The position numbers and the translations under genes were made by a program. Shown here piece by piece: positions 1 through 7,286 of a DNA stretch of 13,137 bases. The DNA is from Bacteroidales bacterium. Lineage in GTDB: Bacteria; Bacteroidota; Bacteroidia; Bacteroidales; NBLH01. Under the pieces are notes generated by a model. That model had not been told where the DNA came from. It saw only the letters and a list, made by a program, of their open reading frames with translations, and did no database searches. The DNA lies in the NCBI GenBank assembly GCA_027083715.1, contig JALWNR010000523.1:1-13137 (forward strand), read 5' to 3'. How positions within the stretch are numbered: position 1 is the stretch's first letter; each line of letters begins with the position of its first letter.

Positions 1-3
1 ATT

Positions 4-936
4 ATGAACGATATATTAATTTATACGATAATTACCGTAGGTGCCATTGGGCTTGTTGCTGCTGTAATATTATTTTTTGTAGCTAAAAAATTCTATGTGG
101 AGGAGGACCCCCGAATTGATCTGGTTGAAGAGGCACTTCCAAGCGCAAATTGTGGCGGCTGCGGCTACCCCGGATGTCGTAATTTTGCAGAGGCATGTGT
201 TAAAGCCGATAGTTTAGAGGATTTGTTTTGTCCGGTTGGAGGAAACGATGTAATGAAAGATGTTGCAAAAATAATTGGTATAGAAGCTGTTGAAAAACAA
301 GCACAAATTGCAGTAATCAGGTGCTCAGGTTCGTTTGAATACCGACCAAGAACTAATAATTACGATGGTGCTGCAAATTGTACCATTGCTGCAAATTTAT
401 ACAGCGGGGATACCGGATGCCAATATGGTTGTCTGGGATTAGGCGAATGTGTGGATGCTTGCACCTTTGATGCCATGTATATGGATGAAAAAACAGGGTT
501 GCCCGTAGTTATTCAGGATAAATGTACCGGCTGTGGCGACTGTGTGCGTGCTTGTCCGAAAGATATTATTGAACTGAGAAATAAAGGTAAAAAAGACCGT
601 AGAATTTTTGTTTCTTGTATTAATGAAGAAAAAGGCGGAATTGCTAAAAAATATTGCAGCGTAGCATGTATTGGATGCTCAAAATGTTTTAAAGAATGTA
701 ATTACGATGCAATTACCATTGAAAATTTTCTTGCATATATTGATTATAATAAATGTGTTTTATGCCGTAAATGTGTTGCTGTTTGTCCAACAGATGCTAT
801 TCATGAAATAAATTTTCCGCCAAGAAAGAAAAAACCTGCCGAAACAAAACCGGTAGCAAAAGAAAAAACGGATAAAAAAACTGATTTAATTAATATAGCA
901 AAGAAAAATCAGGACAATAATAAAACAGAATCCTAA
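4..936 (+). CDS. rnfB: RnfB, iron-sulfur electron-transfer subunit of the Rnf complex
   Basis: RnfB passes electrons from reduced ferredoxin into the membrane Rnf complex (ferredoxin:NAD+ oxidoreductase, Na+ or H+ pumping). One N-terminal membrane helix (about residues 5-27) is followed by the Fes-type cluster domain CGGCGYPGC, with C50, C53, C58 and C76. Four further cysteine groups are visible: C139/C143/C149/C153, C174/C177/C180/C184, C222/C225/C228/C232 and C251/C254/C257/C261. That suggests about five [4Fe-4S] clusters. At 310 residues it is the long, cluster-rich form, not the roughly 190-residue proteobacterial RsxB type. The C-terminus from about 273 is a Lys-rich, low-complexity tail, probably disordered. 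The ATG lies three bases from the window edge, so the upstream promoter and any preceding gene are not visible. It is the first visible gene of rnfBCDGEA, with 40 bp before rnfC. Confidence 0.96.
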   Translation: MNDILIYTIITVGAIGLVAAVILFFVAKKFYVEEDPRIDLVEEALPSANCGGCGYPGCRNFAEACVKADSLEDLFCPVGGNDVMKDVAKIIGIEAVEKQAQIAVIRCSGSFEYRPRTNNYDGAANCTIAANLYSGDTGCQYGCLGLGECVDACTFDAMYMDEKTGLPVVIQDKCTGCGDCVRACPKDIIELRNKGKKDRRIFVSCINEEKGGIAKKYCSVACIGCSKCFKECNYDAITIENFLAYIDYNKCVLCRKCVAVCPTDAIHEINFPPRKKKPAETKPVAKEKTDKKTDLINIAKKNQDNNKTES

Positions 937-976
937 TTTATCAATAAAAAAGTATTCATTTAAAATAATATAGCTG

Positions 977-2308
977 ATGTTAAAAACATTTTCAAAAGGG
1001 GGGGTTCATCCACCTGAAAACAAATTGTCAGCAATTCAGACAATTGAGCAATTGGCACTTCCTAAAATGGTAAGTATTCCAATTTCTCAACACATTGGTG
1101 CACCTGCCTCTCCAATAGTAAAAAAGAATGATACAGTTAAAGTAGGGCAGTTAATAGCAAAAAGTTCAGGTTTTGTTTCAGCAAATATCCACTCTTCGGT
1201 TTCGGGAAAAGTTATAAAAATAGACAGTGTTGTGGACAGTAGCGGATACAAAAAACAATCAATTATTATTGATGTAGAAGGCGATGAATGGTTTGAAGAA
1301 ATAGATCGTACCCCTGAACTAAAAAAAGAAATTGATTTAAGTAGTGAAGAAATTATCAAAAAAGTTGGAGAATCAGGGATTGTAGGTTTAGGTGGTGCTA
1401 CTTTTCCATCACAAGTAAAACTTTCCGTTCCTAGAGGTATGAAAGCCGAAATACTTATTATTAACGGAGTAGAATGTGAGCCTTATTTAACATCCGATCA
1501 TCGCTTAATGCTTGAAAAAGGTGATGAATTGCTTGTAGGAACGCAAATTTTAATGAAAGCCCTTAATGTTGATAAAGCTATTATCGGTATCGAAAATAAT
1601 AAACCCGATGCCATTGAACACTTAACAAAGTTAACAAAACAATATCAGGGAATAAGTGTTGAAGCATTAAAAGTAAAGTACCCGCAAGGTGGTGAAAAAC
1701 AATTGATTAAAGCTATTACCGGACGCGAAGTTCCTTCTGGGGGTTTACCTATTGCAGTAGGAGCTGTTGTGCATAATGTAGGAACTGCCTTTGCTGTTTA
1801 CGAAGCCGTTCAAAAAAACAAACCACTTTTTGAACGTGTTGTTACGGTTACAGGAAAATCAGTAAAAAGACCTTCAAACTTCATGGTACGTATAGGAACA
1901 CCGGTTGCAGATTTAATTGAAGCTGCCGGTGGATTACCAGAAGATACAGGAAAAGTAATCAGTGGAGGTCCTATGATGGGACGTGCTTTGAGTACTATTG
2001 ACACACCTGTTACCAAAGGAACATCCGGTATACTGATTATTCCAGAAGGCGAATCGCGTAGAGGGAAAATTTACGATTGTATTCGTTGTGCTAAATGTGT
2101 ATCAGTTTGTCCTATGGGTTTAGAACCTTATTTATTGATGAAAGTAACAGAAATGCAGAATTACGAACGTGCAGAACATGAGCGAACGATGGATTGTATT
2201 GAATGTGGTTCGTGTAGTTATATTTGTCCTTCAAACAGACCTCTGCTTGATTATATTAGACTGGGGAAAGTAGAAGTTGGAAGAATAATAAGAACACGTA
2301 AAGTATAG
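977..2308 (+). CDS. rnfC: RnfC, NAD(H)/FMN-binding subunit of the Rnf complex
   Basis: RnfC is the peripheral subunit where NAD+ is reduced; it is related to NuoF and NqrA. The N-terminus has the family signature GGVHPPENK (residues 8-16). The nucleotide/FMN-binding part shows GLGGATFP (137-144), GVECEPY (164-170) and YPQGGEKQL (235-243), followed by an SLBB-like region around 285-330. Two [4Fe-4S] motifs close the protein: C368/C371/C374/C378 and C407/C410/C413/C417, each in CxxCxxCxxxCP-like form. The 443-residue length matches the compact form that lacks the long Ala/Lys-rich tail of enterobacterial RsxC. The ATG at 977 precedes the GGVHPPEN motif by a normal distance; there is no clear Shine-Dalgarno. 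An unusual 161-bp gap follows before rnfD. Confidence 0.97.
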   Translation: MLKTFSKGGVHPPENKLSAIQTIEQLALPKMVSIPISQHIGAPASPIVKKNDTVKVGQLIAKSSGFVSANIHSSVSGKVIKIDSVVDSSGYKKQSIIIDVEGDEWFEEIDRTPELKKEIDLSSEEIIKKVGESGIVGLGGATFPSQVKLSVPRGMKAEILIINGVECEPYLTSDHRLMLEKGDELLVGTQILMKALNVDKAIIGIENNKPDAIEHLTKLTKQYQGISVEALKVKYPQGGEKQLIKAITGREVPSGGLPIAVGAVVHNVGTAFAVYEAVQKNKPLFERVVTVTGKSVKRPSNFMVRIGTPVADLIEAAGGLPEDTGKVISGGPMMGRALSTIDTPVTKGTSGILIIPEGESRRGKIYDCIRCAKCVSVCPMGLEPYLLMKVTEMQNYERAEHERTMDCIECGSCSYICPSNRPLLDYIRLGKVEVGRIIRTRKV

Positions 2309-2336
2309 AATTTAAATTTTAGAAGTTTGCAATAAC

Positions 2337-2394
2337 AACTTTATCACAATGTTCTTTTTTTGTGATTAGTAAAGTTAAAAATTAGAAATCACAA
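2337..2394. promoter_or_regulatory. Clustered TTGTGAT sites and imperfect hairpin in the rnfC-rnfD gap
   Basis: Within 58 bp there are three copies of TTGTGAT: 2343-2349 (- strand), 2360-2366 (+) and 2388-2394 (-). The first two form an inverted repeat (ATCACAA, 10-nt loop, TTGTGAT). The pairing extends through AACTTT at 2337-2342 and AAAGTT at 2371-2376, across a 4-nt bulge (TAGT). No T-run follows, so a simple intrinsic terminator is unlikely. It may be a protein-binding site or an mRNA processing/stability hairpin between the soluble and membrane parts of the operon. I see no clear TAnnTTTG box in this gap. The function is inferred only from position and symmetry. Confidence 0.4.
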
Positions 2395-2469
2395 TATTAT
2401 AAAAATTACTCATTTTTTTATTGATTTTTAAGATATAAATAAATTGATTAATAATTTAATACACTATAA

Positions 2470-3471
2470 ATGAGCAAATTATTAACAGTATCACCATCAC
2501 CTCATAATTATGGAAAAGATACAATCAAATCGCTGATGTACGGTGTGCTGATTGCATTGATACCCACACTTTTGGTTTCTCTGTATTTTTTTGGTATAGG
2601 AGCATTAATTGTAATTATAACATCTGTGTTATCGGCAGTTGTATTTGAATATTTAATTACCAAATACATTTTAAAGGCAAGTCCTGATATCATAGATGGT
2701 TCGGCGGTGATTACCGGATTGCTTCTGGCTTTTAATCTACCCAGTAATTTACCTGTATGGATTGTAATTATTGGAGCCTTAGTAGCTATAGGCATAGGTA
2801 AGATGACTTTTGGAGGTTTGGGGAATAACCCTTTTAATCCTGCATTAGTAGGAAGAGTTTTCCTTTTAGTTTCATTTCCTGTCCAAATGACTACATGGCC
2901 TGCTCCCATACAATCCAGATTACAGTATTTGGATGCAGTAACTGGTGCAACCCCGCTTGGTGTTGTAAAAGAAGGTTTAAGAAATGGCGAGCAAGTATCA
3001 GAGCTTGTAAAACAAATACCCTCAAACATGCAAATGTTCATTGGTAATGTTGGGGGTTCATTGGGAGAAGTTGCAGGGTTAGCCATTGTTTTAGGATTAA
3101 TATGGCTGTTATATAAAAAAGTAATCACATGGCACATTCCAATTTCCATGTTAGGAACTATTTTTATTGTCAGTGGTGTTTTTTGGCTGATTAATCCTGA
3201 AAAGTACATGAACCCTGTTTTTCATATAATATCTGGTGGTGCATTGTTGGGGGCGGTATTTATGGCTACAGACTATGTTACTTCGCCTATGACCGCAAAA
3301 GGACAGTTAATTTTTGGTATAGGCATAGGTTTTTTAACGGTCATGATACGTTTATTTGGTGCATATCCCGAAGGTGTTTCTTTTGCAATATTAATTATGA
3401 ATGCTTTTGTGCCGATTATTAATTTATATGTTAAACCTAAACGATTTGGGGAGGTAATTAAAAATGGCTAA
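2470..3471 (+). CDS. rnfD: RnfD, membrane subunit with covalent FMN site
   Basis: RnfD is an integral membrane subunit, homologous to NqrB, that carries covalently bound FMN in the electron path linked to ion translocation. The sequence is highly hydrophobic with about 8-10 helices, and starts with a typical cytoplasmic SPSPH segment (residues 8-12). The conserved GLGNNPFNPALVGR segment is at 116-129. The flavinylation motif DAVTGAT is at 155-161, matching the ApbE target pattern (D, two residues, [S/T]GAT), with T161 as the expected FMN-bearing residue. A second family signature, MATDYVTSP, is near 265-273. The 333-residue length is normal. The ATG at 2470 follows the 161-bp gap, and the 3' end overlaps rnfG by 8 bp. 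Confidence 0.96.
   Translation: MSKLLTVSPSPHNYGKDTIKSLMYGVLIALIPTLLVSLYFFGIGALIVIITSVLSAVVFEYLITKYILKASPDIIDGSAVITGLLLAFNLPSNLPVWIVIIGALVAIGIGKMTFGGLGNNPFNPALVGRVFLLVSFPVQMTTWPAPIQSRLQYLDAVTGATPLGVVKEGLRNGEQVSELVKQIPSNMQMFIGNVGGSLGEVAGLAIVLGLIWLLYKKVITWHIPISMLGTIFIVSGVFWLINPEKYMNPVFHIISGGALLGAVFMATDYVTSPMTAKGQLIFGIGIGFLTVMIRLFGAYPEGVSFAILIMNAFVPIINLYVKPKRFGEVIKNG
3448..3455 (+). promoter_or_regulatory. Strong Shine-Dalgarno for rnfG
   Basis: GGGGAGGT lies inside the last codons of rnfD, 8 nt before the rnfG ATG. Such purine-rich sites are uncommon in Bacteroidota. Here it fixes the overlapping rnfG start and points to translational coupling with rnfD. Confidence 0.7.
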
Positions 3472-4072
3472 AAAATTAGAATCAACTTTTGCCAATATGG
3501 TTATTGTGCTAACAGCTGTTTCGCTGGTGGCTGCAGTATCTTTGGCTTTGGTATATAACATTACTAAAGAACCAATAGCTAAAGCTAAATTAAAGAAAAA
3601 ATTAGATGCTATTGCCAATGTGGCTCCGGCTTTTGATAATAATCCTAATGCAGAAATGTTTAAATTACCTGCTTTTGAAGCAAGTCCCGGTTTAGACTCA
3701 TTAGAGGTTTATCCTGCTAAGAAAAATGGTGAAATTGTTGGATATGCCGTAAAAACCTATACAATGAAAGGTTTTAGCGGACTAATAGAGCTGATGGTTG
3801 GTTTTAAACTTGATGGTACTATTAACAATTATAGTGTTTTAGCTCATGCCGAGACACCCGGTTTAGGAACGAAAATGACTACGTGGTTTAAGAATGAAAA
3901 GAAACCCAAACGATGTATTAACGGAAAAAATCCGAAAAATGTAAATTTAACGGTATCTAAAGATGGTGGTGATATTGATGCAATAACGGCTGCAACAATT
4001 TCATCAAGAGCTTTTTTAGATGCAGTAAACAGAGCTTATAAAACTTTAGAACAAGGAGGTAAATATGAATAA
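3464..4072 (+). CDS. rnfG: RnfG, periplasm-facing flavoprotein subunit
   Basis: RnfG is related to NqrC: one N-terminal helix (about residues 12-32) anchors an extracytoplasmic FMN-binding domain. The FMN-binding domain shows [14 protein letters not shown] (93-106) and the conserved [11 protein letters not shown] (128-138). The flavinylation site is [10 protein letters not shown] (172-181), with T178 as the likely FMN-carrying residue. It has Ala where Gly is usual in the SGAT core, which still fits the D-x-x-[ST]-[GA]-A-T target of ApbE transferases. No apbE gene is in this window, so the transferase must be elsewhere. The 202-residue length is normal. The start overlaps the rnfD stop by 8 bp with a strong Shine-Dalgarno, and the stop overlaps the rnfE start by 8 bp. 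Confidence 0.95.
   Translation: MAKKLESTFANMVIVLTAVSLVAAVSLALVYNITKEPIAKAKLKKKLDAIANVAPAFDNNPNAEMFKLPAFEASPGLDSLEVYPAKKNGEIVGYAVKTYTMKGFSGLIELMVGFKLDGTINNYSVLAHAETPGLGTKMTTWFKNEKKPKRCINGKNPKNVNLTVSKDGGDIDAITAATISSRAFLDAVNRAYKTLEQGGKYE
4053..4060 (+). promoter_or_regulatory. Strong Shine-Dalgarno for rnfE
   Basis: AAGGAGGT, nearly the full anti-16S complement, lies inside the last codons of rnfG and 4 nt before the rnfE ATG at 4065. It fixes that start and suggests translational coupling across the 8-bp overlap. Confidence 0.72.
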
Positions 4073-4649
4073 TTGGTCAAATTTTACCAAAGGATTTATT
4101 AAAGAAAATCCGGTATTTGTATTATTGTTGGGTATGTGCCCAACATTGGGAACCACCACTTCTGCCATAAATGGGCTGGGAATGGGCTTGGCTACTGCCT
4201 TTGTGTTAGTAATGTCCAATTTGGTAATATCATTGGTTAAAAACCTGATACCGGATAAAGTGCGTATCCCTGCTTTTATTGTGATTATTGCCTCATTTGT
4301 TACTGTGGTTGATTTACTACTTGCAGGATTTTTACCGGCTTTGCATGAGCAATTAGGCTTATTCATACCCTTAATTGTGGTAAACTGTATCGTTTTAGGA
4401 CGTGCTGAGGCTTTTGCATCAAAAAATAATGTTTTTTCATCTGTAATTGATGGTTTGGGTATGGGTTTAGGTTTTGCATTTGCTCTTTTAATTTTAGGTG
4501 CAACACGTGAAATTTTAGGTAGTGGTGCTATTTTTGGATATAAATTTATTGGCGACAATGATGGTATGCTATTTTTTGTTTTAGCTCCGGGAGCTTTTTT
4601 AGCCTTAGGCTATATTATTGCAATTATCAACAGTTTAAGAAAAGCATAA
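4065..4649 (+). CDS. rnfE: RnfE, six-helix membrane subunit
   Basis: RnfE (NqrD homologue) is one of two inverted-topology, paralogous membrane subunits that form the core of the Rnf complex. Its conserved half-helix motifs are [13 protein letters not shown] with C25 and [17 protein letters not shown] with C108. The equivalent cysteines of RnfE and RnfA are known to hold an iron-sulfur centre in the middle of the membrane. About six hydrophobic segments and a length of 194 residues are as expected. The start overlaps rnfG and has a good Shine-Dalgarno. rnfA follows after 10 bp. Confidence 0.96.
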   Translation: MNNWSNFTKGFIKENPVFVLLLGMCPTLGTTTSAINGLGMGLATAFVLVMSNLVISLVKNLIPDKVRIPAFIVIIASFVTVVDLLLAGFLPALHEQLGLFIPLIVVNCIVLGRAEAFASKNNVFSSVIDGLGMGLGFAFALLILGATREILGSGAIFGYKFIGDNDGMLFFVLAPGAFLALGYIIAIINSLRKA

Positions 4650-4659
4650 AACGTAAATT

Positions 4660-5232
4660 ATGGAATATTTTGTAATAGTAATTAGTGCAATATTTGTAAG
4701 TAATATTGTATTAGCACAATTTTTAGGTGTTTGCCCGTTTTTGGGTGTATCCAATAAAATTTCCACATCAGTAGGTATGACAGGTGCTGTTATCTTTGTA
4801 ATGACTTTGGCTACCATTGTTACCTATTTAATTAATGATTTAATATTAGTGCCTTTTGATATTACTTACCTTAAAACCATAAGCTATATATTGGTTATTG
4901 CTGCACTAGTTCAAATGGTAGAAATAATTTTAAAGAAAGTCAGTCCTTCATTGTATCAAGCACTTGGAGTATTTTTACCGTTAATTACCACTAACTGTGC
5001 TGTTCTGGGTGTAGCGCTTTTGGTTATCCAAAAAGATTTTAATTTGATGGAATCTACAGTGTATGCTATTGCAAACGGCATAGGTTTTGGTTTAGCGTTA
5101 GTTATTTTTGCGGGCTTACGCGAACATTTAGATATGATGAATGTTCCAAAAGGAATGAAAGGAATGCCTGTGGCACTTATAACTGCTGCTATTTTGGCAA
5201 TGGCATTCATGGGCTTTACAGGAATGGTATAA
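4660..5232 (+). CDS. rnfA: RnfA, six-helix membrane subunit
   Basis: RnfA (NqrE homologue) pairs with RnfE. The conserved motifs are LAQFLGVCPFLGVSNK (residues 18-33, C25) and FLPLITTNCAVLGVALL (105-121, C113). These four Cys residues across RnfA and RnfE would ligate the intramembrane cluster that bridges the two sides of the complex. The 190-residue length and six hydrophobic segments are typical. It starts 10 bp after rnfE without a clear Shine-Dalgarno and is the last gene of the operon; a hairpin terminator begins about 20 bp after the stop. The B-C-D-G-E-A order is the Bacteroidota arrangement, unlike C-D-G-E-A-B in clostridia. Confidence 0.96.
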   Translation: MEYFVIVISAIFVSNIVLAQFLGVCPFLGVSNKISTSVGMTGAVIFVMTLATIVTYLINDLILVPFDITYLKTISYILVIAALVQMVEIILKKVSPSLYQALGVFLPLITTNCAVLGVALLVIQKDFNLMESTVYAIANGIGFGLALVIFAGLREHLDMMNVPKGMKGMPVALITAAILAMAFMGFTGMV

Positions 5233-5252
5233 ATAGTAAGATACTTGGAAAT

Positions 5253-5291
5253 AAAAAAACGTTTGGATAAAATTGATATGAACGTTTTTTT
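5253..5291 (+). terminator. Probable intrinsic terminator after rnfA
   Basis: Two perfectly complementary 11-nt arms, AAAAAAACGTT (5253-5263) and AACGTTTTTTT (5281-5291), flank a 17-nt loop. The stem is AT-rich with only two G-C pairs, but the T-run sits in the 3' arm directly after the operon's last stop, as expected for an AT-rich genome. The A-run on the other arm would let it act in both directions. Confidence 0.6.
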
Positions 5292-5441
5292 ATGCGTTTT
5301 GGAAAACTGTTGGATTTTGTGAAAAGAATAGTTTTTGAGAATATATTTCAGGAGATAAATACAAATCTTTGCTCTAAAATTTAATCTGCCGGTAGATAAC
5401 AAGCTTTCTAAATTCTTATGTAGTATTGTTTTTTAATTCTA

Positions 5442-5449
5442 TATCTTTG
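5442..5449 (+). promoter_or_regulatory. Bacteroidota -7 promoter box upstream of the arsC-like pseudogene
   Basis: TATCTTTG matches the TAnnTTTG -7 consensus of Bacteroidota primary sigma factor. It lies 24 bp before the pseudogene's ATG at 5474, a normal distance. The -33 TTG is not convincing at 19-20 bp upstream. If active, the transcript would run through the dead gene into the Fur-family gene. Confidence 0.45.
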
Positions 5450-5473
5450 TCTCTCTTACATATTATTTGATTT

Positions 5474-5758
5474 ATGAAGATATTGATATTTTGCACAAGT
5501 AATAGCCGCAATAATTACCCGTAAGATACTGTGCAATTTATTAATAATCAAATTTTGATTATGTAATTAAAGTTTGTGATAATGCCAAAGAAACTTGTCC
5601 TGTTTTTTTTGGGCAATATAAAAAACAGATTACATATAGGATTTGAAGACCCTGCTGAAGTAATCAGAGATGAAGAGTCTATTTTATCGGAACTTTAACT
5701 CATCTGTGATAAAATAGAATATGAACATAAGCAATTATACGAAAATACGATAAAATAA
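5474..5758 (+). pseudogene. arsC: Decayed arsenate reductase / LMW phosphatase (ArsC-type) gene
   Basis: Reading all three + frames reveals ordered fragments of the thioredoxin-type ArsC / low-molecular-weight tyrosine phosphatase family (usually about 135-145 residues). The start, MKILIFCTSNS (from 5474), is the P-loop region, normally CTGNSCRS. After the next few codons an in-frame TAA sits at 5522. The reading then resumes as DTVQFINNQ, shifts frame near 5551 to FDYVIKVCDNAKETCPVF (5554-5607), which retains the two Cys seven residues apart that form the redox pair in ArsC, and shifts again near 5638 to GFEDPAEVIRDEESILSEL (5639-5695). A second TAA at 5696 is followed by LICDKIEYEHKQLYEN and the natural stop (5756-5758). 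Around 40 residues after the P-loop are missing. The lesions exclude a working enzyme. It lies 25 bp upstream of the Fur-family gene. Confidence 0.85.
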
Positions 5759-5763
5759 ATTTG
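5756..5763 (+). promoter_or_regulatory. Possible -7 box for the Fur-family gene
   Basis: TAAATTTG at the very end of the pseudogene matches TAnnTTTG and lies 20 bp before the regulator's ATG. No good -33 TTG is found at the right spacing, so this is a weak candidate. Confidence 0.3.
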
Positions 5764-5783
5764 TTCTAAATTAATTTCAATCA

Positions 5784-6197
5784 ATGAATAAAGATATTGA
5801 AAACAAGCTACAGGCAAAAAATATCAGACAAACGGCTATGCGCCAGCTTGTTTTGAAAGTTTTTACCGAGGAAAAAACAGCAGTTAGTTTACCGGAGTTG
5901 GAAGAAAAAATTGAACGAGCAGATAAAGCTACGCTTTATAGAACCCTAAAAACTTTTGAGCTGAATAAATTAATACATAAGATTGATGATGGTAGCGGCA
6001 CTACAAAATATGCACTATGCGAAGATACTTGCACTTGCAGCCCACATGATTTACATGTACATTTTCATTGCTCAAAATGTGATAAAACATACTGTTTAAA
6101 CGATATACCGGTTCCATTAATTAAACTGCCTGTTGGTTTCTCTTTGGACAAGGTAAATATGGTTGTGGAAGGTATTTGTATTAATTGTAAAATTTAA
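5784..6197 (+). CDS. Fur-family metal-responsive transcriptional regulator
   Basis: A 137-residue Fur-superfamily repressor. The N-terminal winged helix-turn-helix spans about residues 10-78, with the recognition region DKATLYRTLKTFELNKLI (47-64). The C-terminal dimerisation and metal-binding part begins with HDLHVHFHCSKC (88-99), contributing H88, H91, H93, H95, C96 and C99, and ends with CINC (C132, C135). C96/C99 with C132/C135 make the usual structural Zn site. Extra cysteines are C79, C83, C85 and C104. Whether it senses Fe or Zn cannot be read from the sequence; the neighbouring zinc-type efflux gene makes Zn sensing (Zur-like) reasonable. The start has no Shine-Dalgarno. The gene lies 25 bp after the arsC remnant and 162 bp before the transporter. 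Confidence 0.92.
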   Translation: MNKDIENKLQAKNIRQTAMRQLVLKVFTEEKTAVSLPELEEKIERADKATLYRTLKTFELNKLIHKIDDGSGTTKYALCEDTCTCSPHDLHVHFHCSKCDKTYCLNDIPVPLIKLPVGFSLDKVNMVVEGICINCKI

Positions 6198-6221
6198 TTT
6201 TGAACATACTAAAAAAATCTC

Positions 6222-6275
6222 TGATAAGGTTAAATTTATAAATGCCAAAATTTTATATGTTTGTGATAAAGTTAA
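6222..6275 (+). promoter_or_regulatory. Promoter box and paired direct repeats upstream of the CDF transporter
   Basis: TATGTTTG (6256-6263) matches the Bacteroidota -7 consensus. It is followed immediately by TGATAAAGTTAA (6264-6275); a near copy, TGATAAGGTTAA, lies at 6222-6233, so 11 of 12 bases match at a 42-bp offset (four helical turns). One copy abuts the -7 box and the other lies near the expected -33 region, an arrangement expected of an operator. The Fur-family protein encoded just upstream is the obvious candidate binder, but the sequence is not a recognised Fur or Zur box. No consensus -33 TTG is present at 20 bp. Confidence 0.4.
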
Positions 6276-6359
6276 TTAAATCATGTCAGGAGTATTGTTA
6301 TAGGTATTAGCAATTCAGTTTTTTAATTTTTCTTTTCTGTTTGTATTTTAATAAAAAAA

Positions 6360-7268
6360 ATGAGCAACTCACATAAGCATCATCATTCTCACGGGCATCA
6401 AGCACCGAATAGTTACGGCAAAGCCTTTGCTATTGGTATAGGGCTAAATATTACTTTTGTTGCTGTAGAAGTTTTTTACGGGTTAATGGCTAATTCATCA
6501 GCTCTTTTGGCAGATGCAGGGCATAATGCAAGTGATGTGTTAAGTTTAATTTTTGCATGGATAGCTACCCATTTAGCTACTATTAAGCCCAAGGGAAAAT
6601 ATACTTATGGTTTACGAAAAACTACCATTTTAGTTTCTATTTTAAATGCACTACTATTGTTTGGAGCTGTTTTTGCCATTGCATTGGATGCCTACGGAAA
6701 ATTTAAAAACCCCGAACCTGTAGCCGGTAAACAGGTTATGATTGTTGCTGCGATAGGGGTGGTAATCAATACTTTAACAGCACTACTTTTTATAAAAGGG
6801 CAAAAAGACGATCTGAACATTAAAGGAGCTTTTCTGCATATGATGGCAGATGCCGGTGTTTCGCTAGGTGTGGTAATTGCAGGATTAATTATTAGCCTTA
6901 CAGGTATTTTATGGATTGACCCAATGATGAGCTTTCTGATTATTATTGTGATTATTTGGGGTACATGGCAATTATTTACCGATTCGCTTGATCTGGCTTT
7001 AGATGCGGTTCCAAAACAAGTGGATGTAGAAAAGGTACATAAATATTTACTATCATTGGATGGCGTTGAAAATTTACATGATTTACATATTTGGGCGATG
7101 AGTACCACTCAAATTGCACTTACTGCTCATTTAATTATGCCCAAAGGGTATGATGATGATTTTTTAACAAAATTGCAACACGATTTAAAGCATAAATTCA
7201 ATATTGGGCATACCACTTTTCAGATCGAAAATAAAGCACTTGGGAGCGGTTGCGAAAATAATTGTTAA
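6360..7268 (+). CDS. Cation diffusion facilitator, probable Zn2+ (Co2+/Cd2+) efflux transporter
   Basis: A 302-residue inner-membrane antiporter of the CDF (ZnT/CzcD/ZitB) family that exports divalent metal, usually Zn2+, in exchange for protons. The N-terminus is His-rich (H5, H7-H9, H11, H13). Six helices are predicted; the transport site is given by HNASD in helix 2 (H55, D59) and HMMAD in helix 5 (H160, D164), the double HxxxD pattern typical of zinc members. The cytoplasmic C-terminal domain (about 212-302) has HDLHIWAMS (240-248), H257 and GHTTFQIE (283-290), the regulatory metal sites of the family. It ends with two extra cysteines (C298, C302). The ATG at 6360 begins directly before the His-rich segment. 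It is probably co-transcribed with the next gene, 18 bp away. Confidence 0.94.
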   Translation: MSNSHKHHHSHGHQAPNSYGKAFAIGIGLNITFVAVEVFYGLMANSSALLADAGHNASDVLSLIFAWIATHLATIKPKGKYTYGLRKTTILVSILNALLLFGAVFAIALDAYGKFKNPEPVAGKQVMIVAAIGVVINTLTALLFIKGQKDDLNIKGAFLHMMADAGVSLGVVIAGLIISLTGILWIDPMMSFLIIIVIIWGTWQLFTDSLDLALDAVPKQVDVEKVHKYLLSLDGVENLHDLHIWAMSTTQIALTAHLIMPKGYDDDFLTKLQHDLKHKFNIGHTTFQIENKALGSGCENNC

Positions 7269-7286
7269 TTTATAGTGTGGGGGAGA

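Noticed and set aside
2343..2366. CRP/FNR site
   Set aside because: The half-sites point outward (TCACAA then TTGTGA, 10-nt gap), unlike TGTGA-N6-TCACA or TTGAT-N4-ATCAA.
2508..3209. 233-codon open frame on the - strand
   Set aside because: It lies entirely opposite rnfD, and its composition (Pro/Thr/Ile-rich) is the mirror of hydrophobic RnfD codons.
4046..4558. 170-codon open frame on the - strand
   Set aside because: It lies opposite rnfE with no recognisable motif; a shadow of the real gene.
4956..5402. 148-codon open frame on the - strand reaching past rnfA
   Set aside because: Most of it mirrors rnfA, and the remainder crosses the terminator hairpin; no family features.
6236..6278. 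Possible second ArsC fragment (frame reading NAKILYVCDKVN)
   Set aside because: The resemblance is to a few residues only, and the stretch is better explained by the promoter box and direct repeat.
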